The notes under the pieces are model-generated. The model was not told where the DNA came from. It did no database searches and saw only the letters and a list, made by a program, of their open reading frames with translations. DNA of 64,000 bases from Clitoria ternatea (Eukaryota; Streptophyta; Magnoliopsida; Fabales; Fabaceae): contig CM075675.1 of assembly GCA_037962975.1 (NCBI GenBank), forward strand, positions 107,348,718-107,412,717. The letters run 5' to 3'. Shown here in pieces: positions 20,630 through 32,947 of this stretch (position 1 is its first letter; every line of letters starts with the position of its first letter). The position numbers and the translations under genes are program-made.

Positions 20630-23600
20630 TGTAACATCCTAAAAATTTTATTCTCATGTATAATCATTTTGATTTAGACCATCAATGATATTATCTATTT
20701 TATCTCAACTTTCTACATAAATTTTTGGTTAGGACAACATCTTCAATTTAACCTTTTACCATGGTAAATAATTTTAACTTTATACCTTAGGTAAAAGTTA
20801 ATCAAGTAACTTATTACCTATTTCCTTAGTTATTAATTCCTTTGGTTTTTCCAATTACTCTCATCAAATTGCCACATACTCCACTCAAAATGCGTCATCT
20901 TGTACACATTTTAATTGTTAGTTAGAGTCCGAATTTGGAAATGTGGTTAACTACAAAGTTGTTCCTCTTTGTCTTAGCTTTCCAACAAGACCAAATTTGT
21001 TAAAATCCATTAAGATATGAGAGAGATATGCCCAAAAATACCGAAACAGTGTCAGAATTGATATTTTACTTCAATCATATCCTCTTGTACATATTTTAAT
21101 ACCTTGTTAGAGTCCGAATTTGAAAAAGTGGTAAACTAAAAAGTTGTTCCTCGTTGTCTTAGCTTTTCAACAAGACCAAATTTGTTAAAATCCATTAAGA
21201 TATGAGAGAGATATGCCTAAAATACCGAAACAGTGTCAAAGTTGATATTTACTTCAATCATACAAGCTACATTATGTAGGCTGCGGAAATGGTCAACAAT
21301 CCAGCTCATTTTTCTCACCTAAAACCTCCATTATCACTATAATTCATGCACCTAACATCCCACTACAATCCCATTATGAAAATCTTATCCCCCACTTGTC
21401 ATTTGCATCATTAAATCAACACTACATCTTGTTCCCAAGTCTGAATTCTTAGAACAAGTTAAAGTTAGTGAAGTCTCTCTCTTATTTTCTTTCACTTTCT
21501 CCATCAAGTTCACTCTCGATCTGAAGTTAGGACAATAATACAACACTTTCAATCACTTTAGGAACCTCCATTAAGGTAAGAGGGGATAGGGTTGTGAATA
21601 ATTATGAAATGGGTAGAATTGTATGCTGTTCTAGGATTCCAGTTTTAATTTCGTATCTTGTTGCTCAGTTTTGAGATTGAAAACGTGTGAATTTGATTCT
21701 GACTTCTTCATGAAAGTTGTAGATCTTTTTGTTATCTGAATTTTGAGACCTGAATCAATTAATTTGAATATGTATAGCAAAAGTTATAGCCAAAATACTA
21801 CAGCATGTCTGAGTGGAATATTTGTTCTATGTTCTGTGTATATATTGATATTCTGGGAATTTTACATGCATAATTAACCTTTGATGTCTTCACAAAAGTT
21901 GTAGATAATTTTGTTATGGATCTATAGAAAGTGGTTTCAAGTCAAAATGATTTTTTTAACTTGAGTTATGCCTAATATACTGAAGTATGTTCAAGCTATA
22001 AATCTGTTGACTTGAGATACGTATTTTATTTTTTAAATTGGGAATTTTGTGGTGAGAATTAGTGATTGGTGTCTTCATCAAAGTTGTAGATCTTTTTGTT
22101 ATGTGAATTTTGAGACCTTAATTGACTGATTTGGATATGTATAGCATGAGTTATAGCCAAAATACTATAGCATGTCTGATTGAAATACTTGTCTTATGTT
22201 TTGTGTATATATTAATATTCTGAGAATTATACATATGTTTTTAGACTTTGATGTCTTCATGAAAGTTGTAGATATTTATGTTATGGATCTATAGAAAGTG
22301 GTTTCAAGTTAAAAGGATATTTGTAGATCTAGTTATGCCTAAAATACTGAAGTATGCTCAAACTGAAAATCTGTTAACAATGAAATACGAATATTATTTT
22401 TAAAACTGGGAATTTTGTGATGAGAATTAATGTTCAGTGTCTTCATGAAAGTTATATATATTTGTGTTAGGAGTAATTTAAAACTGGTCCCATGCCAAAA
22501 TTATTTTTGTAGCTCCAGAAACGTTGAAAATACTAACATATATACGTTTTGAAAACTCTCTTTGAGGCAGTTCTGTATTCTGTGAATAAGAGGTGTTTCT
22601 GTTTGGAATATGAAATTATGGTCTTCATGAAAGTTGTAGATAATTCTATTATTGAGCTATAGAAAGTGGAATCACATAAAAAGGATTTGATTTTCTCATG
22701 TTATGGCTGTTTTACTAACGTATGTCGCTGTTGGAAATGCTGAAATTTACTTACAATGGTTATTGTGGATGAAAAAGATATTTTCTCTATGAGTAACAAT
22801 TTATTATTGAATTCTTGAGATATTATGAAGTATTATGGATGTTGATGAGTGTCTAATGAGTATTATACAGTTTGTGTATTTTGGTGGTGAATAATTATGA
22901 ATGACTAAATTAAGATATATATATGAATGCCTTGCGGTTATTGATACATATGGTTGAAACAGTAAATCCATGATTTTGAAAATTATTATATATGATGTGT
23001 CCCTTTGAGGACTTGTGGTTTTTCCAAGAGGTTTTGGAAATGTTGATATCATGGTATGTTAAATGGTAAAAAGAATTAAAGGTATTCATGCATCATAAGC
23101 ATTTGGACGCACCATGGAATTTAGGGGTTCCATGATTGCCTACGCTGGTGGGGGGTTACTCTATGATGAGTTTAAGCCCTATTTTCGTAGGAGCCATGGA
23201 GTGTAGGGATTCATGGTTATGCTAATTCCTACTTGTGCACTTATTTTCGCAGGAGCCATGAAGGTGTAGGGATTCATGGTTATGCTAATTCCTACTGGTA
23301 TCTCTATGAGACTTTTTACTGCAGTATTCCCACCAAACCTAATGGATCCAGCATGACATCATTTAACTAATTTAAGATTTATTAATTATAAATGAACTTG
23401 TTTGGCATATTCATCATATCATTACACCTTGTTGGTTGTGTTTGTGTAATTTTATTTATTTTATATTTATTCTATATTCTGTCTCACTCTTACATTAATT
23501 TTTACAGTGAATGCTACACAGAATGAAGAGTGATGCCATGAATGGAGTTTACGTGAATTATTGCTTGGAATTTGACTTTATTTTTAATTTGATGGGTTGT

Positions 23601-23791
23601 AATAATATAATGTTTCATGTACTATATTTTTCTAAATCGTTTCCGCTATATAAATATTTCATGACTTTTATTATTCGCGACTAGTATGATAATAATCCGC
23701 GTTTATCAACTTTTACATGACTTATTACAAATTTCAAAAATGATTTTTAAAACGCGAAAAATTTATTCGAAAAATTACACGGGACGTCACA
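20630..23791 (+). repeat. 5' LTR of the chromodomain gypsy element
   Basis: Starts TGTAACATCC, ends GGGACGTCACA. From 20892 there are two ~176-bp related blocks (AGTCCGAATTTG ... AACAAGACCAAATTTG). From 21706 to about 22790 there are six ~184-bp units starting at each CTTCA(T/C) of the GTCTTCATGAAAGTTGTAG motif. TTTCCGCTATATAAA lies at about 23640-23654. Confidence 0.94.
21706..22790 (+). repeat. Six-unit ~184-bp tandem repeat inside the LTR
   Basis: Unit anchors at 21706, 21888, 22073, 22255, 22441 and 22623, so spacings are 182, 185, 182, 186 and 182. Units 1 and 3 share TTGAGACCT...ATATGTATAGC; units 2 and 4 share ATGGATCTATAGAAAGTGG. This suggests an alternating A-B arrangement. The 3' LTR holds the same array from 29630. 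Confidence 0.85.
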
Positions 23792-23795
23792 TTGG

Positions 23796-23807
23796 TGGTA
23801 TCAGAGC
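23796..23807 (+). promoter_or_regulatory. PBS of the chromodomain gypsy element (initiator tRNA-Met)
   Basis: TGGTATCAGAGC four bases after the LTR end. Confidence 0.92.
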
Positions 23808-24079
23808 ATTTTCAAAAATTCAGGACCAATTGCTATGACATGTATTGATTCTTGATATACTATGTGAATTATTTGATTATTTGTTTGAAAATATGATAAG
23901 TATGTGCTATATGACTTGTGCCTAACTGATAAAATGATTTGTTTGATTACTGCTTGATAATATGATAAATGTGTTATACAATTTATTGCTTAACTGATAA
24001 ACTGTAGAATACTTATAGTTATGTTATAATACAATATATTTTCCCTTAGAATTAGTATAAACCAAACTACGAATGTAGG

Positions 24080-24970
24080 ATGACAAGAAACAACAACAAC
24101 AACAACAACAACAACGATATGACAGCTGCTTTTAATCGCTTGGCTGAAGCCATAGAAAGACAAAATCAACCAAAAAGTACAGGAGGACTTCACAGGTTAG
24201 ATCACTTCCTAAAAAGGAAGCCATCACAATTCAAAGGAGGTTATAATCCGGAGGTAGCATACCTATGGGTTAAGGAAATGGAGCACATCTTCTGAGCCTT
24301 GCCCTGCACAGAATTTGAAAAGGTGGAGTATGCCACTTATATGATGGTTGAGGAAGCAGAAAACTGGTGGATACATGCCAGAACTCGTATGATTGAAACC
24401 GACAGACCTTTGGACTGGATCAACTTCAAATACTGTTTTCTGGAGAAATATTTTCCAGCGAGTGTGAAAAGCCGAAAAGAGCTGGAATTTATGGAGCTGA
24501 AACAAGGCTCAATGTCCATTGGAGAATATGCTGCAAAGTTTGAAGAACTATCTCTCTTTTACCCTCCTTTTCAACAGGCTGGTGCCGAAGAATCAAAATG
24601 TGTCAAATTCGAGAATGGGCTGAATCTTGAAATCAAAGAGGCGATAGGATATCAAGAAATTCAGAGTTTTCCTATTCTGATCAATAAATGCCGAATTTTC
24701 GAAGAAAATCACCAAGCCAGACTGGCACATGAAAAGGCCAATAGACAACTGAAACCTCAGTCAGTTGATTTCAAAAGGAAAGGGACATTCTATCCAAATC
24801 GTTTCAAGGGAGGATCATCATCTTCTCAAAGACGCAGCAATCATACGAATATCAGGTGCCATAATTGCGGAGGTAATCACCATATACGCGATTGCACCTG
24901 ACACCTAGGAGATGTTACCTGTTATCGTTGTAATCAGAAAGGACACATCAGTCCAAATTGCCCACAGAAC
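24080..24970 (+). pseudogene. gag of the chromodomain gypsy element, with two stops
   Basis: Starts with a Met followed by nine Asn from a (AAC)n run. Recognisable are HFLKRKPSQFKGG, the gag core after a TGA at 24293-24295 (EEAENWWIHARTRM, LEFMELKQGSMSIGEYAAKFEEL), and two zinc knuckles. The first, CHNCGGNHHIRDC, lies just before a TGA at 24899-24901. The second, CYRCNQKGHISPNC, lies after it at about 24919-24960. Both stops need only one transition from a sense codon. Gag would bind and package the element RNA. The (AAC)n run is probably a later expansion. Confidence 0.9.
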
Positions 24971-27900
24971 CGACAAAACAACGACAGCAACACTATGAAT
25001 AATCAAAGAGGCTCTAACTATCAGGGAGGTCATAGAGGAAACATGCGAGCTGTTCAACCTCCAAGACAGAACAGGGAGTCAACAGACCAGAGGTTACAAC
25101 CAACAACTGGAAGAGTCTTTGCCATCAGCGGTTCAGAGGCAGACCAAGTTGATGACCTCGTGCAAAGTAAGTGTGAGATCAATGGTACTATCTTATCTGT
25201 GTTATTTGATTCTGGTGCTACACATTCTTTTATTTCTGATGAGTGTGTTAGACGTCTTCAATTACCTGTGAAGCCGATGATATATGATCTGATTGTTTCC
25301 ACTCCCACCGGTACACAACTTAGGACTACTAAGGTGTGTAACGAATGTTCTGTACTCATAGAGGGTAAAACATTTCTAGTAGATCTTGTTTGTTTACCTT
25401 TGAAGGACCTGGAAGTAATCCTAGGGATGGACTGGTTATCGACAAATCGAGTCTTGGTGGACTGTCATAACAAGACTGTGATATTCCCATCAGAAGAAAA
25501 TCTTACTTCCGACAATCTCAAACTCTTTGCCTTACAAGGTGAAATTCAATTATTTGCCTTGTTTACTCTTCCACAAGGAGATGGTGAATCTAAAGCAATC
25601 GAGATGCCAGTTGTTTCTGAATTTCTTGAAGTATTTCCTGAGGATGTCTCAAGTTTACCACCAGAACGTGAGATAGAATTCTCAATTGATTTAATTCCAG
25701 GAGCAGAACCAGTATCTAAGGCTCCATATCGCATGTCACCTATTGAACTAGCAGAACTAAAGAAGCAAATTGAAGGGTTATTAGAGAAGCATTTCATCAG
25801 ACCCAGTGTGTCGCCATAGGGAGCGCCAGTATTACTTGTCAAAAAGAAAGATGGAAGCATGAGATTATGTGTAGATTATCGTCAGTTGAATAAATTGACG
25901 GTGAAGAATAAATATCCTTTGCCTAGAATTGATGATCTGATAGATCAATTGAGGGGTGCTACAGTATTTTCCAAGATTGTTCTGCGATCGGGTTATCATC
26001 AGATTCGTGTCAAGTCTGAGGATATTCCAAAGACAGTTTTCAGAACACGCTATGGTCATTACGAGTATCTTGTGATGCCCTTCGGAGTAACCAATGCCCC
26101 AGCTGTATTCATGGATTACATGAATTGAGTGTTCCATTCATACTTAGATCAGTTTGTTATTATCTTCATTGATGACATCCTAATTTATTCTAAGACGTGG
26201 GAGGAACATGAAAAGCATCTTCGAGTGGTATTACAAATTCTGAAAGAGAAGCAGTTATATGCCAAGTTGTCTAAATGTGAATTCTGGTTGAAGGAAGTAA
26301 AGTTTCTAGGCCATGTAATCTCAAGCGAAGGAGTGTCCGTGGACTCTTCCAAAATTGAAGCTGTAACAAACTGGGAGAGACCTACTTCAGTCACTGAGAT
26401 ACGAAGCTTCCTGGGATTAGCTGGTTATTATCGAAGATTCATTGAGGGGTTTTCTCAAATTGCCCTACCAATGACTCGTCTAACCCGGAAGAATCAACCT
26501 TTTGATTGGACGCTAGAATGTGAGAGAAGTTTCCAGGAACTAAAAATGAAGCTTACATCTGCTCCAGTCTTAACCTTGCCTGACCCACAAGAAGACTTTG
26601 TGGTGTATTGTGATGCTTCTAAGATGGGCTTAGGTTGTGTCTTGATGCAGCAACGAAGAGTGGTTGCCTATGCTTCTAGACAGTTGAGACCGCATGAAAT
26701 GAACTATCCAACGCATAATCTAGAATTGGCAGCAGTGGTATTTGCTCTGAAAATCTGGAGACACCATTTATATGGAGTCAAGTTTGAAGTGTTCAGTGAC
26801 CACAAGAGCTTGAAGTATTTGTTCGATCAAAAGGAATTAAACATGAGGCAGCGAAGATGGGTGGAATTTCTTAAAGATTATGATTTTGATTTGAAGTACC
26901 ATCCAGGAAAAGCAAATGTGGTGGCAGATGTACTTAGCCGGAAGTCCATTCACATGGCATCTTTGATGGTAAAAGAAATGGAGATGATAGAACAGTTCAG
27001 AGACATGAACTTGGGTGTGGAGATGAAATCTTCAAAGAATATGATCTTGGGAACCTTGAAGATAACCAATGATTTTCTGAAGCTGATAAGTGAAAGACAG
27101 AAAGAAGATTTGCCATTACAAGAGTTGAGAGAATTACAGGCGAATGGAAAAGATATGGGATTACAAGAAGGATCAGACGGAATTTGGAGAATCAGAAGCA
27201 GAATTTGTGTACCAGATGATGTTGGTCTGAGAAGGACGATCCTAGAAGAAGCGCATAAAAGTATGTTGAGCATTAATCCTGGATCAACCAAGATGTATCA
27301 AGACCTGAAGAAAAGCTTTTGGTGGCCAAGGATGAAGAAGGAAATAGCCGAATATGTGTCTTCATGTCTAGTATGTCAAAAAGCCAAGGTGGAACATCAG
27401 AAGCCATCTGGTGAACTGCAATCATTGGAGATTCCTGTCTGGAAATGGGATGACATTTCTATGGACTTTGTGTCAGGATTACCAAGAACACGTTCAGGGA
27501 ATGATGCAATCTGGGTTATTGTAGACAGATTGACAAAGTCTGTTCATTTTCTCCCAATGAATATGAAAAACTCTCTGCAAAAATTGGCACAATTATATGT
27601 GAAGGAGATCGTGAGACTTCATGGTGTACCTTCTAGTATTGTGTCAGATAGAGATCCAAGGTTCACCTCCCGATTCTGGGGAAGTTTGCATCAGGAATTG
27701 GGTTCGAAGCTTCGATTAAGCTCAGCTTATCATCCCCAAACAGATGGACAGTCAGAGCGTACCATACAAAGTTTGGAAGACCTACTGCGATCTTGTGTAC
27801 TTGAACATGGTGGTAGTTGGGAGCAGTTTCTTCCACTGATTGAATTCACGTATAACAATAGCTACCATAGCAGTATTGGTATGGCTCCATTCGAAGCATT

Positions 27901-28501
27901 GTATGGTAGAAAATGTCGAACGCCCCTTTGTTGGTTAGAAACTGGTGAAAGTTTGGCATTAGGACCTGAAATTGTGCAGCAGACTACTGAACAAATAGAA
28001 ATAATCCGAGAAAAGATGAAGGCATCCCAAGATAGACAAAAGCACTACTATGACAAAAGGAGGAAACCACTTGAATTTCAGGTTGGTGATCATGTATTCT
28101 TGAAGGTTTCACCTCACAAGGGGATTGGTCGAGCATTGAAGAGTAAGAAGTTGAGTCCAAGGTTCATTGGACCATATGAGATCCTGAAGAGGATTGGTAC
28201 AGTGGCGTATCAGATTGCACTTCCTCCTCACCTGGCAAACCTGCACAATGTGTTTCATGTATCACAACTAAGGAAGTATGTACAAGACCCCACTCATGTG
28301 ATTGTTAATGATGATGTTGAAGTTCGAAAAAATCTGACCATCCCTACAGAACCCACACAGATCATAGAAAGGTCGATTAAACAACTGAGAAACAAGAACG
28401 TACCATTAGTGAAGGTTGCATGGAAACAAGGGAATGATATAACTCGGACTTGGGAGCGTGAGGATGCTATGAAGACGCAATACCCAGAATTGTTTCACTG
28501 A
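24971..28501 (+). pseudogene. pol of the chromodomain gypsy element, broken
   Basis: Order: protease (VLFDSGATHSFIS near 25205), RT, RNase H (DFVVYCDASKMGLGCVL), integrase H2C2 finger, integrase core (MDFVSGLPRTRS, VSDRDPRFTS, HPQTDGQSERT) and a chromodomain-like end (LVKVAWKQGNDITRTWERED). Stops: TAG 25817-25819 (family TGG in SPWGAPV) and TGA 26126-26128 (family CGA in MNRVF). The first RT catalytic Asp of the KIDLRSGYHQ motif is Val here (GTT at 25979-25981). The second His of the integrase finger (usual SIHPGS) is Asn. The FIDDILIYS box is intact. This copy cannot encode an active polymerase. Confidence 0.93.
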
Positions 28502-28539
28502 GGAGTGCGTTATGTTAAATTTCGAGGACGAAATTTTTA

Positions 28540-28554
28540 TTAGGGTGGGAGAAT
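28540..28554 (+). promoter_or_regulatory. Polypurine tract of the chromodomain gypsy element
   Basis: TTAGGGTGGGAGAAT directly before the 3' LTR, about 40 bases after the pol stop. Confidence 0.85.
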
Positions 28555-31500
28555 TGTAACATCCTAAAAATTTTATTCTCATGTATAATCATTTTGATTT
28601 AGACCATCAATGATATTATCTATTTTATCTCAACTTTCTACATAAATTTTTGGTTAGGACAACATCTTCAATTTAACCTTTTACCATGGTAAATAATTTT
28701 AACTTTATACCTTAGGTAAAAGTTAATCAAGTAACTTATTACTTATTTCCTTAGTTATTAATTCCTTTGGTTTTTCCAATTACTCTCATCAAATTGCCAC
28801 ATACTCCACTCAAAATACGTCATCTTGTACACATTTTAATTGTTAGTTAGAGTCCGAATTTGGAAATGTGGTTAACTACAAAGTTGTTCCTCTTTGTCTT
28901 AGCTTTCCAACAAGACCAAATTTGTTAAAATCCATTAAGATATGAGAGAGATATACCCAAAATACCGAAACAGTGTCAGAATTGATATTTTACTTCAATC
29001 ATATCCTCTTGTACATATTTTAATACCTTGTTAGAGTCCGAATTTTAAAAAGTGGTGAACTACAAAGTTGTTCCTCGTTGTCTTAGCTTTCCAACAAGAC
29101 CAAATTTGTTAAAATCCATTAAGATATGAGAGAGATATGCCTAAAATACCGAAACAGTGTCAAAGTTGATATTTACTTCAATCATACAAGCTACATTATG
29201 TAGGCTGCGGAAATGGTCAACAATCCAGCTCATTTTTCTCACCTAAAACCTCCATTATCACTATAATTCATGCACCTAACATCCCACTACAATCCCATTA
29301 TGAAAATCTTGTCCCCCACTTGTCATTTGCATCATTAAATCAACACTACATCTTGTTCCCAAGTCTGAATTCTTAGAACAAGTTAAAGTTAGTGAAGTCT
29401 CTCTCTTATTTTCTTTCACTTTCTCCATCAAGTTCACTCTTGATCTGAAGCTAGGACAATAATACAACACTTTCAACCACTTTAGGAACCTCCATTAAGG
29501 TAAGAGGGGATAGGGTTGTGAATAATTATGAAATGGGTAGAATTGTATGTTGTTCTAGGATTCTAGTTTTAATTTCATATCTTGTTGCTCAGTTTTGAGA
29601 TTGAAAACGTGTGAATTTGATTCTGACTTCTTCATGAAAGTTGTAGATCTTTTTGTTATCTGAATTTTGAGACCTGAATCAATTAATTTGAATATGTATA
29701 GCAAAAGTTATAGTCAAAATACTACAGCATGTCTGAGTGGAATATTTGTTCTATGTTCTGTGTATATATTGATATTCTGGGAATTTTACATGCATAATCA
29801 ACCTTTGATGTCTTCACAAAAGTTGTAGATAATTTTGTTATGGATCTATAGAAAGTAGTTTCAAGTTAAAATGATTTTTGTAGCTTGAGTTATGCCTAAA
29901 ATACTGAAGTATGTTCAAGCTGTAAATCTGTTGACTTGAGATACGTATTTTATTTTTTAAATTGGGAATTTTGTGGTGAGAATTAGTGATTGGTGTCTTC
30001 ATCAAAGTTGTAGATCTTTTTGTTATGTGAATTTTGAGACCTTAATTGACTGATTTGGATATGTATAGCATGAGTTATAGCCAAAATACTATAGCATGTC
30101 CGATTGAAATACTTGTCTTATGTTTTGTGTATATATTAATATTCTGAGAATTATACATATGTTTTTAGACTTTGATGTCTTCATGAAAGTTGTAGATATT
30201 TATGTTATGGATCTATAGAAAGTGGTTTCAAGTTAAAAGGATGTTTGTAGATCTAGTTATGCCTAAAATACTGAAGTATGCTCAAACTGAAAATCTGTTA
30301 ACAATGAAATACGAATATTATTTTTAAAACTGGGAATTTTGTGATGAGAATTAATGTTCAGTGTCTTCATGAAAGTTATAGATATTTGTGTTAGGAGTAA
30401 TTTAAAACTGGTCCCATGCCAAAATTATTTTTGTAGCTCCAGAAATGTTGAAAATACTAACATATGTACGTTTTGAAAACTCTCTTTGAGGCAGTTCTGT
30501 ATTCTGTGAATAAGAGGTGTTTTTGTTTGGAATATGAAATTATGGTCTTCATGAAAGTTGTAGATAATTCTATTATTGAGCTATAGAAAGTGGAATCACA
30601 TAAAAAGGATTTGATTTTATCATGTTATGGCTGTTTTACTAACGTATGTCGCTGTTGGAAATGCTGAAATTTACTTACAATGGTTATTGTGGATGAAAAA
30701 GATATTTTCTCTATGAGTAACAATTTATTATTGAATTCTTGAGATATTATGAAGTATTATGGATGTTGATGAGTGTCTAATGAGTATTATACAGTTTGTG
30801 TATTTTGGTGGTGAATAATTATGAATGACTAAATTAAGATATATATATATGAATGCCTTGCGGTTATTGATACATGTGGTTGAAACAGTAAATCCATGAT
30901 TTTGAAAATTATTATATATGATGTGTCCCTTTGAGGACTTGTGGTTTTTCCAAGAGGTTTTGGAAATGTTGATATCATGGTATGTTAAATGGTAAAAAGA
31001 ATTAAAGGCATTCATGCATCATAAGCATTTGGACACACCATGGAATTTAGGGGTTCCATGATTGCCTACCCTGGTGGGGGGTTACTCTATGATGAGTTTA
31101 AGCCCTATTTTCACAGGAGCCATGGAGTGTAGGGATTCATGGTTATGCTAATTCCTACTTGTGCACTTATTTTCGCAGGAGCCATGAAGGTGTAGGGATT
31201 CATGGTTATGCTAATTCCTACTGGTATCTTTATGAGACTTTTTACTGCAGTATTCCCACCAAACCTAATGGATCCAGCATGACATCATTTAACTAATTTA
31301 AGATTTATTAATTATAAATGAACTTGTTTGGTATATTCATCATATCATTACACCTTGTTGGTTGTGTTTGTATAATTTTATTTATTTTATATTTATTCTA
31401 TATTCTGTCTCACTCTTACATTAATTTTTACAGTGAATGCTACACAGAATGAAGAGTGATGCCATGAATGGAGTTTACGTGAATTATTGCTTGGAATTTG

Positions 31501-31717
31501 ACTTTATTTTTAATTTGATGGGTTGTAATAATATAATGTTTCATGTACTATATTTTTCTAAATCGTTTCCGCTATATAAATATTTCATGACTTTTATTAT
31601 TCGCGACTAGTATGATAATAATCCGCGTTTATCAACTTTTACATGACTTATTACAAATTTCAAAAATGATTTTTAAAACGCGAAAAATTTATTCGAAAAA
31701 TTACACGGGACGTCACA
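28555..31717 (+). repeat. 3' LTR of the chromodomain gypsy element
   Basis: 3163 bp, same ends as the 5' LTR and nearly the same sequence; differences are mostly transitions plus a few 1-2-bp indels. Followed by the CTTTC duplication at 31718-31722. Confidence 0.94.
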
Positions 31718-31722
31718 CTTTC

Positions 31723-31848
31723 AACTAGGTTACACTTGTATTTCATCACCATATGAGATTCATTTTTTTTATCAGCAAAAAGAAATCAATAAATTTAAAA
31801 AAGGTACAAGGGGTACCTTAACCCATATACCATATAAGATTCATGACA
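31723..31848 (+). repeat. 5' LTR (second part) of the copia-like element, with a small insertion
   Basis: 31723-31763 continues the LTR begun at 20421 and matches 33630-33672. 31764-31829 is foreign (see next entry). The LTR end, TTCATGACA, is at 31840-31848 and is followed by the decayed PBS. Confidence 0.75.
31764..31829 (-). mobile_element. 5'-truncated non-LTR (LINE-type) 3'-end insertion
   Basis: About 66 bp that on the minus strand end in a poly(A) run, with GGTACCCCTTGTACC inside. It is flanked by a 15-16-bp duplication with one mismatch (CCATATGAGATTCAT 31749-31763; CCATATAAGATTCAT 31830-31844). Long TSD, tail and extreme 5' truncation fit target-primed insertion of a LINE or SINE. 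Confidence 0.75.
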
Positions 31849-31862
31849 TGGTTAGAACTCTC
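31849..31862 (+). promoter_or_regulatory. Decayed PBS of the copia-like element
   Basis: TGGTTAGAACTCTC directly after the LTR end, similar to TGGTATCAGAGCTC of initiator-Met sites with several changes. Confidence 0.5.
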
Positions 31863-32274
31863 ATATGAGGAGAACAATGTTTCAGAGATTGAAGACAATG
31901 ATGGTTTAGGGTTCTTGATGGTTGTGTTGTCATTGTTATTGATTCAAAGAACAAAAAGAAATGGATAGGGTTCTTGATGCAAATGTTGAAGAGAAGATGG
32001 AAATCTTCTTTTGTTACTGAAAATTCTAAAATCCCTAAAAAATTTAAATTGGAAAGCTCCATCTTTTTCTTTCACATCTGAAACCCTTAATGCAAAATCC
32101 TTAATTTCATCGAGCTTGAAATTAGGGTTTCCTCAAATTTACATCAAGAACCTAATCAGCCATCAATGCCTCTTCCTCCATCTCTAACCACAACATGTGC
32201 CTTTCCACCATTGACTTCGTCTCTTTCACCATAGCCCAACAAGTGGTCCATAATTTTGTCCTTTTTTATCTTCC

Positions 32275-32775
32275 TCTTCTAAAGAAGCAAAATATGATGC
32301 CAATGTTCATAAAGAAGGTGAAAGTGGCAATGGGAATGAAACCCTTAATTCTGTTAATTCAACAACCATTGAAGATGATTTCGTTGCACTGGAAGATAAA
32401 GAAAAAACTAAAGACAATAAGATAGTGGTGGAGGACCACATGTTTCCATGAAAGAAAGATGAGACAATAACCGATTTCAAAATTTGATTTAGAGTTACTC
32501 GTGATTTACAATTGAAGACGTACATTGACCAGCAAAACATTGATTCAGTGACACATGCAGTGTGGGAAAGTTCTTCATTAGTAAGGATTACAATTCTTTC
32601 ATGGAATATTTGAGAATTGCTTGTTCGAGGACACACATGGGTTGAAGCAATGAAAGCCAACAATCTCAAGGTTTATGGCAAGGAAGATGTAGAGGAAAGA
32701 TTCGTCAAGACCCCTGGTTCCACCACACCAATTCTCACTAGTCAAAAAGGTAGAAGATATTTGTTGAAATGCTAA
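32275..32775 (+). pseudogene. Decayed reading frame inside the copia-like element, unidentified
   Basis: One frame of 167 codons is open except for three TGA codons (32449, 32485, 32611) before a TAA at 32773. That is far fewer stops than expected in such AT-rich sequence. The deduced peptide is hydrophilic and acidic at first (SKEAKYDANVHKEGESGNG, TTIEDDFVALEDKEK), then mixed (RVTRDLQLKTYIDQQ, VRGHTWVEAMKANNL). I recognise no gag-pol motif. It may be a captured host gene piece. Confidence 0.4.
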
Positions 32776-32947
32776 ACAAAGATTTAGGGGATAAGCCGAG
32801 CATAAGAGGTGAAATGAAAGATCAAGAAATTGAATTCAAGAAAGGAATGAGGTGATACATATAAGCTATTTGATGATATATTATAACAATTTTGGTAAAC
32901 TTGATCAAATCTGTAAGTTCTTCATGGGTGGTGAATACAATTTGTAT

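Larger units (their letters stand above)
20630..31717 (+). mobile_element. Complete Ty3/gypsy chromodomain retrotransposon (11.1 kb), Tekay/Del-like
   Basis: LTRs 20630-23791 (3162 bp) and 28555-31717 (3163 bp), TG...CA ends, TSD CTTTC, initiator-Met PBS, PPT, gag, protease, RT, RNase H, integrase and a C-terminal chromodomain-like tail. Long LTRs and the chromodomain point to the Tekay/Del group (inference). The LTRs differ by roughly 15 positions in the first kilobase by eye. Coding is dead: four in-frame stops and at least two lost key residues. Confidence 0.93.

Noticed and set aside
24090..24116. (AAC)n run as a regulatory or prion-like domain
   Set aside because: A microsatellite expansion at the start of a dead gag; no sign of function.
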